From positions 9,082 to 16,382 of the forward strand of contig PMCH01000319.1 in NCBI GenBank assembly GCA_003154055.1: a stretch of DNA of 7,301 nucleotides, given 5' to 3'. A model generated the notes under the pieces. That model searched no databases and had not been told where the DNA came from. It worked only from the letters and a program-made list of their open reading frames with translations. Position numbers and translations under genes: made by a program. This DNA comes from Acidobacteriaceae bacterium. Lineage in GTDB: Bacteria > Acidobacteriota > Terriglobia > Terriglobales > Acidobacteriaceae. Of the stretch, positions 1 to 5,767 are shown one piece after another (position 1 is the stretch's first letter; each line of letters begins with the position of its first letter).

Positions 1-128
1 GCGCTGGCGTACTTTATTTTTTCCAGGTATTCCAGAGACGGTTTCGGAAGATCGCAGAAGAACCCGGAATTGCGGAGCTTGCAGAGAACACAGCTTTCGG
101 TAATCTGCAATCCGTAGGGTGAACTCAT
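1..128 (-). CDS. Crp/Fnr-family transcriptional regulator, N-terminal fragment (cut by window edge)
   Basis: Reading the minus strand from the ATG at 128-126 gives 42 open codons that run off the window start. The product begins MSSPYGLQITESC and continues with a C-x2-C-K-L-R ... G-F-F-C pattern, so Cys lies at residues 13, 16 and 25, followed by DLPKPSLEYLEKIKYAS. I recognise this as the opening of Crp/Fnr-type regulators common in acidobacteria, in which a cyclic-nucleotide-like sensor domain follows and a helix-turn-helix ends the protein; both lie outside the window. Three clustered cysteines before the sensor domain recall the Fe-S ligands of FNR, but the spacing differs (C-x2-C-x8-C here, C-x2-C-x5-C in E. 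coli FNR), so redox or oxygen sensing is inferred. An alternative in-frame ATG lies at 140-138; neither start has a strong Shine-Dalgarno. The gene diverges from the plus-strand gene at 270. Confidence 0.72.
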   Translation of the reverse strand, partial: MSSPYGLQITESCVLCKLRNSGFFCDLPKPSLEYLEKIKYAS

Positions 129-269
129 GCCCACAACCATCAATGCTGTTGAGATAGTACCATTCACACGGTATCCGGTAAAGAAAGGTACAAAGAGAGA
201 AGCTACAGGAGGATTGGGGCTACGCCACTGAAAACGTGTACTTTGCTGTATAGGCTTCTTATTCGTTGC
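129..269. promoter_or_regulatory. divergent intergenic region between the Crp/Fnr gene and the exported-protein gene
   Basis: This gap must hold the promoters of two divergent genes. For the minus-strand regulator a weak sigma70-like match is visible: TTTACC (complement of 177-182), 17 bp, then TACTAT (complement of 154-159), each 4 of 6 to consensus. On the plus strand TTGAGA at 149-154 is a fair -35, but the matching -10 position (TATCCG, 172-177) is poor. A perfect AGGAGG at 207-212 has no ATG, GTG or TTG at a usable distance. Short inverted arms GTACC (157-161) and GGTAC (187-191) are present but 25 bp apart. None of these is strong. Confidence 0.35.
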
Positions 270-728
270 ATGCCTTCCTGTCCAATTCGCGATACCGAGG
301 GTCGGAGCGCTCAACAGTTGCACTGCTGGCTGGTGGCGGTCTTCCTACTACTGACGGTTCCGGCCTGGGGCGCGGGATCTCACCGAAATCGTTCGAGCCA
401 CCCCGCCCCGGCTGATCCCGGATACGTGTTGGCGCTTGGCATCGCCAACCGGTTCTTGTATGCCTGGCAGATGGGCGATCTCGAAACCGGGATGGTTCTG
501 CTGAGCGACCCGGTGCGGCACTCGCAAAACCCCGAAAAGCTGGAGCGTTTTTTTGCCGCCGGCTCGAGCCGGAGCTACGAAATCGCGCGCGGCAAGGGAA
601 ATCGAGGGCGCTATAGCTTCCCCGTCGTGCTCGTCACCTCGCCCGGATCCCAGGTCCGCCGCCGGACTTCCGAGATTATCGTTGTCAATACTGGAAAGGA
701 CGACTGGGTGGTAGATAAACTTCCGTAG
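270..728 (+). CDS. small exported protein of unknown function, possibly NTF2-like
   Basis: The product is 152 residues from the ATG at 270. I do not recognise a named family. A hydrophobic stretch at about residues 18-31 (WLVAVFLLLTVPAWGA) ends in a plausible signal-peptidase I site (AWGA|GSH), so the protein is probably exported. The mature part has a helical segment with ANRFLYAWQ and GDLETGMVLLSD, then a strand-rich half ending RTSEIIVVNTGKDDWVVDKLP. An aromatic helix, a 'load/level' segment and terminal beta strands are reminiscent of NTF2-like folds; this is a guess. The start is uncertain. A TTG at 243 extends the frame, while a TTG at 318 has a GGAG (304-307) ten bases upstream and would give a shorter signal peptide. 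The ATG at 270 has no clear Shine-Dalgarno and an acidic n-region. It reads away from the Crp/Fnr gene and is followed by a repeat-like spacer. Confidence 0.6.
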   Translation: MPSCPIRDTEGRSAQQLHCWLVAVFLLLTVPAWGAGSHRNRSSHPAPADPGYVLALGIANRFLYAWQMGDLETGMVLLSDPVRHSQNPEKLERFFAAGSSRSYEIARGKGNRGRYSFPVVLVTSPGSQVRRRTSEIIVVNTGKDDWVVDKLP

Positions 729-733
729 GAACA

Positions 734-768
734 GTCGCTTGTCGTTGGTCGGTGGTCGTTAGCGATTG
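734..768. repeat. degenerate tandem heptamer repeat (GTCGTTG type)
   Basis: Five consecutive 7-mers read GTCGCTT, GTCGTTG, GTCGGTG, GTCGTTA and GCGATTG, beginning six bases after the stop codon of the upstream gene. A weaker sixth unit (ATCGGAG) follows. Similar short GTCGTT-type arrays are, as far as I recall, frequent between genes in acidobacterial genomes. No coding or RNA function can be seen, and no hairpin or U-tract marks it as a terminator. Confidence 0.55.
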
Positions 769-847
769 ATCGGAGACCGCCGTCGGTTGCGGTTGATCCG
801 GCTTGCATTGTTCGTTGATTCCAGATTTCCTAATCGTTCGTTTATTT

Positions 848-851
848 GGAG
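848..851 (+). promoter_or_regulatory. Shine-Dalgarno site (GGAG) that fixes the fadN start
   Basis: GGAG lies nine bases before the ATG at 861, the normal distance. An in-frame TTG at 846 overlaps this site and could not use it, so the five extra residues it would add (MEFAL) are rejected. Confidence 0.75.
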
Positions 852-860
852 TTCGCACTC

Positions 861-3284
861 ATGAAACGGATCCACAAAGTTGCCGTTCTCGGCGCGGGTA
901 CCATGGGCGCGCGTATCGCCGCACATTTCGCGAATGCGGGAGTGCCATCGCTCCTGCTGGACATCGTTCCGCCGGATGCCGATGGCGCGGCCCGCAACAA
1001 GGTTGCCGCAGCCGGACTGGAAGCACTGAAGAAGTCGAAACCCGCGGCATTTTTCGAACCGTCGCTGGCGCGCCTGGTGACCGTCGGCAACTTTGAGGAT
1101 GATCTGAAACGGCTGGCTGACGTGGACTGGATCATTGAGGCGGTCGTCGAGAATCTGGATATCAAACGAGCCCTGCTGAAGAAAGTGGAGGAGATCCGCA
1201 AGCCGGGAACGATCGTCACCACCAACACCAGTGGGCTACCGGTCGCACAAATCGCGGAAGGCTTTTCTGACGACTTCCGGCGCTGCTGGTTCGGCACGCA
1301 TTTTTTCAATCCCCCGCGCTACATGAGGCTCCTGGAGCTGATTCCTACTCCCGACACGGACCGGGCACTGATCGACGCGGTCGCGCACTTCTGCGATGTG
1401 CAACTGGGCAAGGGCGTAGTGGTCGCGAAAGACACGCCGAATTTCATCGGCAACCGGATCGGGACGTTTTCGGTGCTGAACGTGATGCGGCTCATGCAGG
1501 AAATGGGCATGAGCATTGAAGACGTGGACGCGCTCACCGGTCAGGCGGTCGGCTGGCCGCGCTCGGCTACGTTCCGCACGATTGATCTGGTCGGGCTCGA
1601 CATCCTCGGGCACGTGGTCGGGAACATGACGCAGAGTGTTCGAGACGAGCGGGGCGATCTGCAATTGCCTGCATTTTTTCGCCAGATGCTGGAGCGGAAA
1701 TGGCTGGGCGACAAAACCAAGGGCGGTTTCTACAAGAAAGTGAAGAGCGCAGAGGGCGCGGAAGACGAGCGCATGGCGCTCGACTGGAAGACGTTGGAGT
1801 ACCGCGCGCAGCAAAAGCCGAAGTTCGCCGCGCTCGATGTGGCCAAGAACATCGAGTCTACTGGCGCCCGCGTGCGCGCTTTGCTCGGGCTGGAGGGCGC
1901 CGGTCCGCAGAAGGGCGATAAAGCGGGGGCGTTCCTGTGGTCGGCACTGTCGGACCTGTGGACTTACTCGGCAAACCGCATTCCGGAAATCTCCGATTCG
2001 GTGGTCGAGATTGATCGCGCCATGCGCATGGGCTTCAACTGGGAGCTCGGACCGTTTGAATTGTGGGATGCGGCGGGAGTGGAAGCGACGATCGCGCGCA
2101 TGCAGAAAGAAGGGCGGCCGGCTGCGGCCAATGTCGAAAAGTTGCTCGCGTCAGGTAAGAAGTCGTGGTATGCGGACGACCCGAAGACTCCTTCGGCACG
2201 CGCGTATTTCGATCTGGCGTCGGATGGACTAGCGCCGGTCACAGTTTCTGCCGGAGTGTGGTCGGTCGAGGTGGCGAAGAAATCCCGCGGCGTGGTCAAG
2301 AAGAATTCTGGGGCTTCGCTGGTGGACCTGGGCGATGGCGTGGGCTGCATCGAGTTCCACTCGAAGATGAACGCGATCGGCGCGGACATTGTTTCGCTGA
2401 TCACGCAGAGCCTGAAACGCGGCGGGGCGGGCGACAACTTCGACGCGTTCGTGATCACCAACGATGCGCAGAATTTCTCGGTGGGCGCCAATTTGATGCT
2501 GCTGCTCATGTCGGCTCAGGAAGAAGAATGGGACGACATTGACCTCGCCATCCGCCAGTTCCAGGGCATGACGCAGGCAATCAAGTTTTCGCCGAAGCCG
2601 GTGGTGATCGCTCCCTTCGGGCTCACGCTCGGCGGAGGTTGCGAGATGTCGCTGCACGCCGCTGCACGCCAACCTCACGCCGAGCTTTACATGGGGCTGG
2701 TGGAAGTCGGCGTCGGCTTGCTGCCAGGTGGAGGCGGTTGCAAGGAGATGCTGCTGCGCGCCGTCGACAGCGCCCGTTTCATCCGCCCGGACGGCCGCGG
2801 CGAATCGGTAGAAATGATGGAGGCGATAAAGAAGGCTTTCGAAACGATCGCCACTGCGAAAGTTGCGACCTCGGCGCACGAAGCTCGCGGACTGGGGTTC
2901 CTTTCCGATCCCGACCGAATCACCATGAATCGGGAGCTCGTGCTCTCCGACGCCAAATCGCGCGCGCTCGAACTGGTGCGGGCGGGTTACGAGCCTCCGG
3001 TCATACGTGTGGACATCCCTGCGCCCGGCGCAAATATTCTTGCGACACTCAAACTGGGCGTTCACCTGATGCGGCAGGGCGAGTACATTAGCGAGCACGA
3101 ACAGAAGCTGGGCACCAGGATCGCGGAGGTGCTCTGCGGCGGGAATGTGACGCCCGGAACGCCGGTGAGCGAACAGTACCTTCTCGACCTGGAGCGTGAG
3201 GCGTTCAAGTCGCTGTGCGGCGAGAGGAAGACGCAGGAGAGGATTCAGTATACGCTGAAAACCGGCAAGACGCTTAGAAACTAG
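861..3284 (+). CDS. fadN: bifunctional 3-hydroxyacyl-CoA dehydrogenase / enoyl-CoA hydratase, FadN type
   Basis: The 807-residue cytoplasmic enzyme should catalyse two successive fatty-acid beta-oxidation steps: hydration of enoyl-CoA and NAD-dependent oxidation of 3-hydroxyacyl-CoA. The N-terminal dehydrogenase has a Rossmann GAGTMG loop (residues 11-16), an acidic Asp34 typical of NAD preference, Ser124, catalytic His147 (GTHFFNPP), Glu159 twelve residues later and Asn198 in GNRIG. Dehydrogenase C-terminal segments follow to roughly residue 450. The hydratase domain is last: oxyanion-loop FSVGANL near 538, Glu595 in GGGCEM and Glu615 in VEVGVG. The two glutamates are 20 residues apart, as are Glu144 and Glu164 of mammalian crotonase. 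This order is opposite to E. coli FadB/FadJ and matches Bacillus FadN (about 790 residues). Bacillus fadN is followed by the thiolase gene fadA; here a toxin-antitoxin locus follows, so the partner must lie elsewhere. All key residues are kept, so the enzyme is probably active. The exact acyl chain range is unknown. Confidence 0.93.
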   Translation: MKRIHKVAVLGAGTMGARIAAHFANAGVPSLLLDIVPPDADGAARNKVAAAGLEALKKSKPAAFFEPSLARLVTVGNFEDDLKRLADVDWIIEAVVENLDIKRALLKKVEEIRKPGTIVTTNTSGLPVAQIAEGFSDDFRRCWFGTHFFNPPRYMRLLELIPTPDTDRALIDAVAHFCDVQLGKGVVVAKDTPNFIGNRIGTFSVLNVMRLMQEMGMSIEDVDALTGQAVGWPRSATFRTIDLVGLDILGHVVGNMTQSVRDERGDLQLPAFFRQMLERKWLGDKTKGGFYKKVKSAEGAEDERMALDWKTLEYRAQQKPKFAALDVAKNIESTGARVRALLGLEGAGPQKGDKAGAFLWSALSDLWTYSANRIPEISDSVVEIDRAMRMGFNWELGPFELWDAAGVEATIARMQKEGRPAAANVEKLLASGKKSWYADDPKTPSARAYFDLASDGLAPVTVSAGVWSVEVAKKSRGVVKKNSGASLVDLGDGVGCIEFHSKMNAIGADIVSLITQSLKRGGAGDNFDAFVITNDAQNFSVGANLMLLLMSAQEEEWDDIDLAIRQFQGMTQAIKFSPKPVVIAPFGLTLGGGCEMSLHAAARQPHAELYMGLVEVGVGLLPGGGGCKEMLLRAVDSARFIRPDGRGESVEMMEAIKKAFETIATAKVATSAHEARGLGFLSDPDRITMNRELVLSDAKSRALELVRAGYEPPVIRVDIPAPGANILATLKLGVHLMRQGEYISEHEQKLGTRIAEVLCGGNVTPGTPVSEQYLLDLEREAFKSLCGERKTQERIQYTLKTGKTLRN

Positions 3285-3288
3285 AGTT

Positions 3289-3336
3289 TATACATGGATT
3301 TGTACATCACAATTGACATAACGCTATACATACAAT
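3289..3336 (+). repeat. four 12-bp-phased direct repeats (TNTACAT/TTGACAT), candidate operator
   Basis: Four 12-mers follow without a gap: TATACATGGATT (3289), TGTACATCACAA (3301), TTGACATAACGC (3313) and TATACATACAAT (3325). The first seven bases share T at position 1 and ACAT at positions 4-7; the other five bases vary. The third copy contains the -35 hexamer of the promoter, and an inverted ATGT follows at 3340-3343. The block has about 30% GC, far below its surroundings. Repeats at roughly one helical turn that overlap a promoter suggest a cooperatively bound repressor site, plausibly for autoregulation of the toxin-antitoxin operon. Binding is inferred. Confidence 0.6.
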
Positions 3337-3341
3337 ATCAT
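3313..3341 (+). promoter_or_regulatory. sigma70-type promoter of the toxin-antitoxin operon
   Basis: A perfect -35 hexamer TTGACA (3313-3318) is followed by a 17-bp spacer and a -10 hexamer TATCAT (3336-3341, 5 of 6). Transcription would start near 3348, leaving a leader of about 15 bases with a G-rich Shine-Dalgarno (GGGGG, 3353-3357) five bases before the ATG at 3363. This is the best promoter in the window. Its -35 is embedded in the 12-bp repeats, so a repressor bound there would exclude RNA polymerase. Confidence 0.68.
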
Positions 3342-3362
3342 GTCTGCTAGTCGGGGGTAGCT

Positions 3363-3740
3363 ATGGCATATGTGGAACCGGCCACGGTCTGGGCACCAAA
3401 GGCATCGATTCGTTCGGTAAAGGTGCTTTACAACGCAGGGCAAGGCCACTGGTCTGTGGCTCGAGTAGTTTGGGAGGGCACGGAGCGGATTGGTATCCGG
3501 TGGAACGGCAGTGATGATGGTCCTGGCATCGGCAGTCCGCAATCGCGGGGAAATGCTACCTGGTTCATCCTGCCAGAGGACGTGGAAAGTGCTGTCCTGG
3601 ACAAGGTTGAGGAACTTAGCCACACCGGACCCGGTGGACTGGCGGAGCAATACGCCGAGATGAGCAAGGACGAGAGTCGCGAACGCGAGGCGGAAGAGTG
3701 GTCGGAAGGGCTGATCGGTGATGCATCCGCGCCGAGGTGA
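3363..3740 (+). CDS. putative antitoxin: WNG/SRG/WF-type domain of unknown function with MazE-like C-terminal tail
   Basis: The protein has 125 residues. Residues 1-85 form a compact, strand-rich segment with VLYNAG, HWSVARVVWEG, GIRWNG (44-49), GSPQSRGN (57-64) and TWFILPED (66-73). It resembles small uncharacterised bacterial proteins that I recall as free-standing; I know no function for them. Residues 91-120 change character: GGLAEQYAEM, then SKDESREREAEEWSEGLIGD. This acidic, helical stretch has the Y-x-x-M-x-x-D-E ... E-W ... L-G-D pattern typical of the toxin-binding tails of MazE-type antitoxins. No ribbon-helix-helix or AbrB DNA-binding segment precedes it. The gene overlaps the mazF start by 20 bases, the usual order and coupling for antitoxin and toxin. 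The antitoxin role is inferred from this position and the tail; a regulator that is not an antitoxin is the main alternative. Confidence 0.72.
   Translation: MAYVEPATVWAPKASIRSVKVLYNAGQGHWSVARVVWEGTERIGIRWNGSDDGPGIGSPQSRGNATWFILPEDVESAVLDKVEELSHTGPGGLAEQYAEMSKDESREREAEEWSEGLIGDASAPR
3704..3710 (+). promoter_or_regulatory. internal Shine-Dalgarno site (GGAAGGG) for mazF
   Basis: This purine-rich site lies inside the antitoxin gene, ten bases before the toxin ATG at 3721 and seven before a GTG at 3718. Because the toxin start precedes the antitoxin stop (3738-3740), translation of the two is probably coupled. Confidence 0.6.
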
Positions 3741-4053
3741 GGTGTGGTGGGTGTCGTTCGATCCGTCGCTCGGCGGAGAGATTCAAAAGACCCGCCCCGC
3801 CCTGATTCTGAGCAACAATGCGGCAAATGCAGTTCTAAACCGAGTCACCGTGGTTCCGTTGACCAGCCAGACGGCTAAGGTTTATCCGGCGGAAGCTCTG
3901 GTTACGCTGAACGGAGAACAGCGAAAGGTTATGGCGGACCAAATTATGACGGCCTCCAAGCAAAGACTGCGGGACAAACTCGGCAATCTCTCCCCAGCCG
4001 ATATGCTCGCGGTGGAGAAAGCGGTCCTTCTCCAGTTGGGCATTCGCCACTAA
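3721..4053 (+). CDS. mazF: MazF/PemK-type mRNA endoribonuclease toxin
   Basis: The 110-residue product is a full-length MazF toxin, a family that cleaves single-stranded RNA at short sequence motifs to arrest growth. Signature segments occur in order: RRGEVWWVSFDPSLGGEIQK, TRPALILSNN, RVTVVPLTSQT and MADQIMTASKQRL. Arg25 and Thr48 match the position of the catalytic pair in Bacillus MazF, so the toxin is probably active. A GTG immediately before the ATG (3718) could add one residue. It overlaps the upstream gene by 20 bases, and no second toxin or other antitoxin is near. The RNA target sequence cannot be read from the protein. The locus lies between unrelated metabolic and envelope genes, as expected for a module gained by transfer. 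Confidence 0.93.
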   Translation: MHPRRGEVWWVSFDPSLGGEIQKTRPALILSNNAANAVLNRVTVVPLTSQTAKVYPAEALVTLNGEQRKVMADQIMTASKQRLRDKLGNLSPADMLAVEKAVLLQLGIRH

Positions 4054-4141
4054 GCGCGCAGGCTCGTTCTCACGATGGGCTCATGCGCCCGCTATCGTAC
4101 TTCCAAGTTGCTGCCCGATCCGCGAAAATACTGAAAACGCT

Positions 4142-5701
4142 TTGACGACTCCGCCCATCGCGACTGCGCCGCCATCCGGCTTCGGTCATCACATCAAGCA
4201 CATCTCGCATCAGTCATCGGTCTTCCTGCTCGGAACACTTTTCACAACGGGCGCCGGCTACTTTTTCAAGATCTATCTGGCAAGAGTCCTGGGTGCGGAA
4301 GCACTGGGAATCTATGCGCTCGGTATGACGGCCGTTACTCTCGCGGGCGTTATTGCGGCCATGGGTCTGCCACAATCCGCGAGCCGCTTTGTTGCCGTGT
4401 ATACGGCGATCGGCGAACCTCGGAAGCTCGGGCGGTTTCTGTGGTCATCCACCGCCACATTACTCGTTTCGAACATCCTGGTCGGGATCCTTCTGTTCGC
4501 TGCGAGACCGTGGATTGCAGGACGTCTCTACCACACGCCCGCGCTCGCACGGTACATGCACTACTTCGTCCTAATCATGGTCACCGGCGCGCTCACCACC
4601 TTTCTGGGTCAGGCGCTCGCCGGATTCAAAGACGTCGCCCGGCGCACGGTGATCACAAATTTCATCGGCCAGACGCTGACCATGGCATTAACCATCATCC
4701 TGCTGACGGCTGGCTTTGGATTCAGGGGATATCTGGTTGCGCAGGTTGCCAGCGCAGTGGTTGTGTTGCTGCTGCTCGCGCAAGCCACGTGGAAACTCAG
4801 CCCGGCGGTGGCTCGCAGTCCCTCGGTCGGCTGGCCGATCCTGGAACCGGAAGTCGTCTCATACTCTGCGGTCTTGTTTGGCATACAAGCGCTGGAATTT
4901 CTCGGGAGTCAATCGGACAAAGTGCTGCTGGGCGTCTACCTAAATGCGCGTGAGGTGGGGATTTATTCCGTCGCGACCGCTCTGGTGGGCTTCGTGGCGA
5001 TTCTTCTCCAATCAACGAACCAGATCTTCGCCCCGACGATTGCAGAACTTCACGCCAGCAATCAAAACGAACTCTTGCTCAGGATTTATCAAACGCTCAC
5101 GAAGTGGGTGCTGGGGTTCACGCTTCCCCTGGCGTTCGTGATAATGATCTTCGCTCGGCCGCTGATGGAAATTTTCGGCCGTGAATTTGCCGGTGGCTGG
5201 CTGGTGCTAGTGATTGCCACCTTTGGTCAACTTGTCAATTGCGGCGTGGGATCGGTGGGACAGTTGCTGGTAATGTCCGGCCAGCAGCGTCGGATGATGC
5301 GGGGCCAGGTGATTGCGGTGCCAGTGAGTCTGGCGCTGAATTTCCTGCTGATTCCGCGCATCGGCTTGATCGGGGCGGCGGTGGCGGCCATGGTGACGAA
5401 CGCGCTCCTGAACCTGCTGTGGTTGCGTGATGTGAAGCGTACGCTGTCTCTGGTTCCGAGCCGGCATGGCTACACGTCATTGCTGGTTCCGGCCGCGGCG
5501 ACTCTGGCCGCTGTGTGGTTCACGCACTATGCCTTCCGAGGAACGAGCCACTACTTCCTCTCTATCCTCGCTGGATTGGCAGTGGGGTACACCGTCTTTG
5601 TTCTGTCGGCGTTCGCTCTGGGATTGGATTCCAACGACCGAATGCTCGCGCAACGTGGGTGGGAGCAGGTCCGCCGAAGTTTTAATTCCGATAAAGCGTG
5701 A
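4142..5701 (+). CDS. polysaccharide/oligosaccharide flippase, MOP superfamily (Wzx/PST-like)
   Basis: The 519-residue protein is almost wholly hydrophobic, with about 14 predicted membrane helices (roughly 25-45, 55-77, 102-120, 140-160, 168-188, 195-215, 240-258, 268-295, 320-340, 350-370, 385-405, 410-430, 448-466 and 475-495). The early segment FFKIYLARVLGAEALGIYAL is the hallmark of the polysaccharide synthesis/transport family, whose members flip lipid-linked sugar units across the inner membrane. SQSDKVLLGVYLNAREVGIY opens the second half, also typical. The start is taken as TTG at 4142, because no ATG or GTG is in frame upstream and the next ATG (4324) would remove the first helix; there is no clear Shine-Dalgarno. 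It is followed at once by a FemAB-like gene, which suggests an envelope or exopolysaccharide role. The substrate is unknown, and no glycosyltransferase is in view. Confidence 0.88.
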   Translation: MTTPPIATAPPSGFGHHIKHISHQSSVFLLGTLFTTGAGYFFKIYLARVLGAEALGIYALGMTAVTLAGVIAAMGLPQSASRFVAVYTAIGEPRKLGRFLWSSTATLLVSNILVGILLFAARPWIAGRLYHTPALARYMHYFVLIMVTGALTTFLGQALAGFKDVARRTVITNFIGQTLTMALTIILLTAGFGFRGYLVAQVASAVVVLLLLAQATWKLSPAVARSPSVGWPILEPEVVSYSAVLFGIQALEFLGSQSDKVLLGVYLNAREVGIYSVATALVGFVAILLQSTNQIFAPTIAELHASNQNELLLRIYQTLTKWVLGFTLPLAFVIMIFARPLMEIFGREFAGGWLVLVIATFGQLVNCGVGSVGQLLVMSGQQRRMMRGQVIAVPVSLALNFLLIPRIGLIGAAVAAMVTNALLNLLWLRDVKRTLSLVPSRHGYTSLLVPAAATLAAVWFTHYAFRGTSHYFLSILAGLAVGYTVFVLSAFALGLDSNDRMLAQRGWEQVRRSFNSDKA

Positions 5702-5734
5702 GTGCGTGCAGATTTGTGCGCATCGTTCACCGAA

Positions 5735-5766
5735 ATAGAATCGTCACCACATAGAATCGTCGCCAG
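5735..5766. repeat. adjacent 16-bp tandem repeat before the FemAB-like start
   Basis: ATAGAATCGTCACCAC (5735-5750) is followed directly by ATAGAATCGTCGCCAG (5751-5766), with 14 of 16 positions identical. The second copy ends one base before the ATG at 5768. A 16-bp unit would shift frame if translated, which fits a non-coding leader and supports the ATG over the GTG at 5702. It may be a simple duplication or a paired binding site; no function can be shown. Confidence 0.6.
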
Positions 5767-5767
5767 C

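Noticed and set aside
803..836. Promoter for fadN (TTGCAT at 803-808 with TAATCG at 831-836)
   Set aside because: The 22-bp spacing is too long and the base at the correct 17-bp distance gives no -10 match.
2651..2670. Perfect tandem duplication of the decamer GCTGCACGCC inside fadN
   Set aside because: A new 10-bp duplication would shift the frame, yet the hydratase motifs on both sides are in frame at the family's normal spacing (Glu595 to Glu615 is 20 residues). It is coincidence in GC-rich coding DNA.
2229..3098. Long open frame of 289 codons on the minus strand inside fadN
   Set aside because: It lies wholly opposite conserved fadN sequence, is rich in His, Arg and Gln as expected of an antisense shadow in GC-rich DNA, and matches no family I know.
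4056..4088. Possible terminator hairpin after mazF (GCGCA...TGCGC enclosing TCGT-TCTC-ACGA)
   Set aside because: The outer and inner stems are only 5 and 4 bp, separated by unequal internal loops of 3 and 8 bases, and no T-tract follows. It is too weak to call.
5702..5767. GTG start at 5702 for the FemAB-like protein
   Set aside because: The extra 22 residues cross the 16-bp tandem repeat, resemble no FemAB N-terminus I know and have no Shine-Dalgarno.
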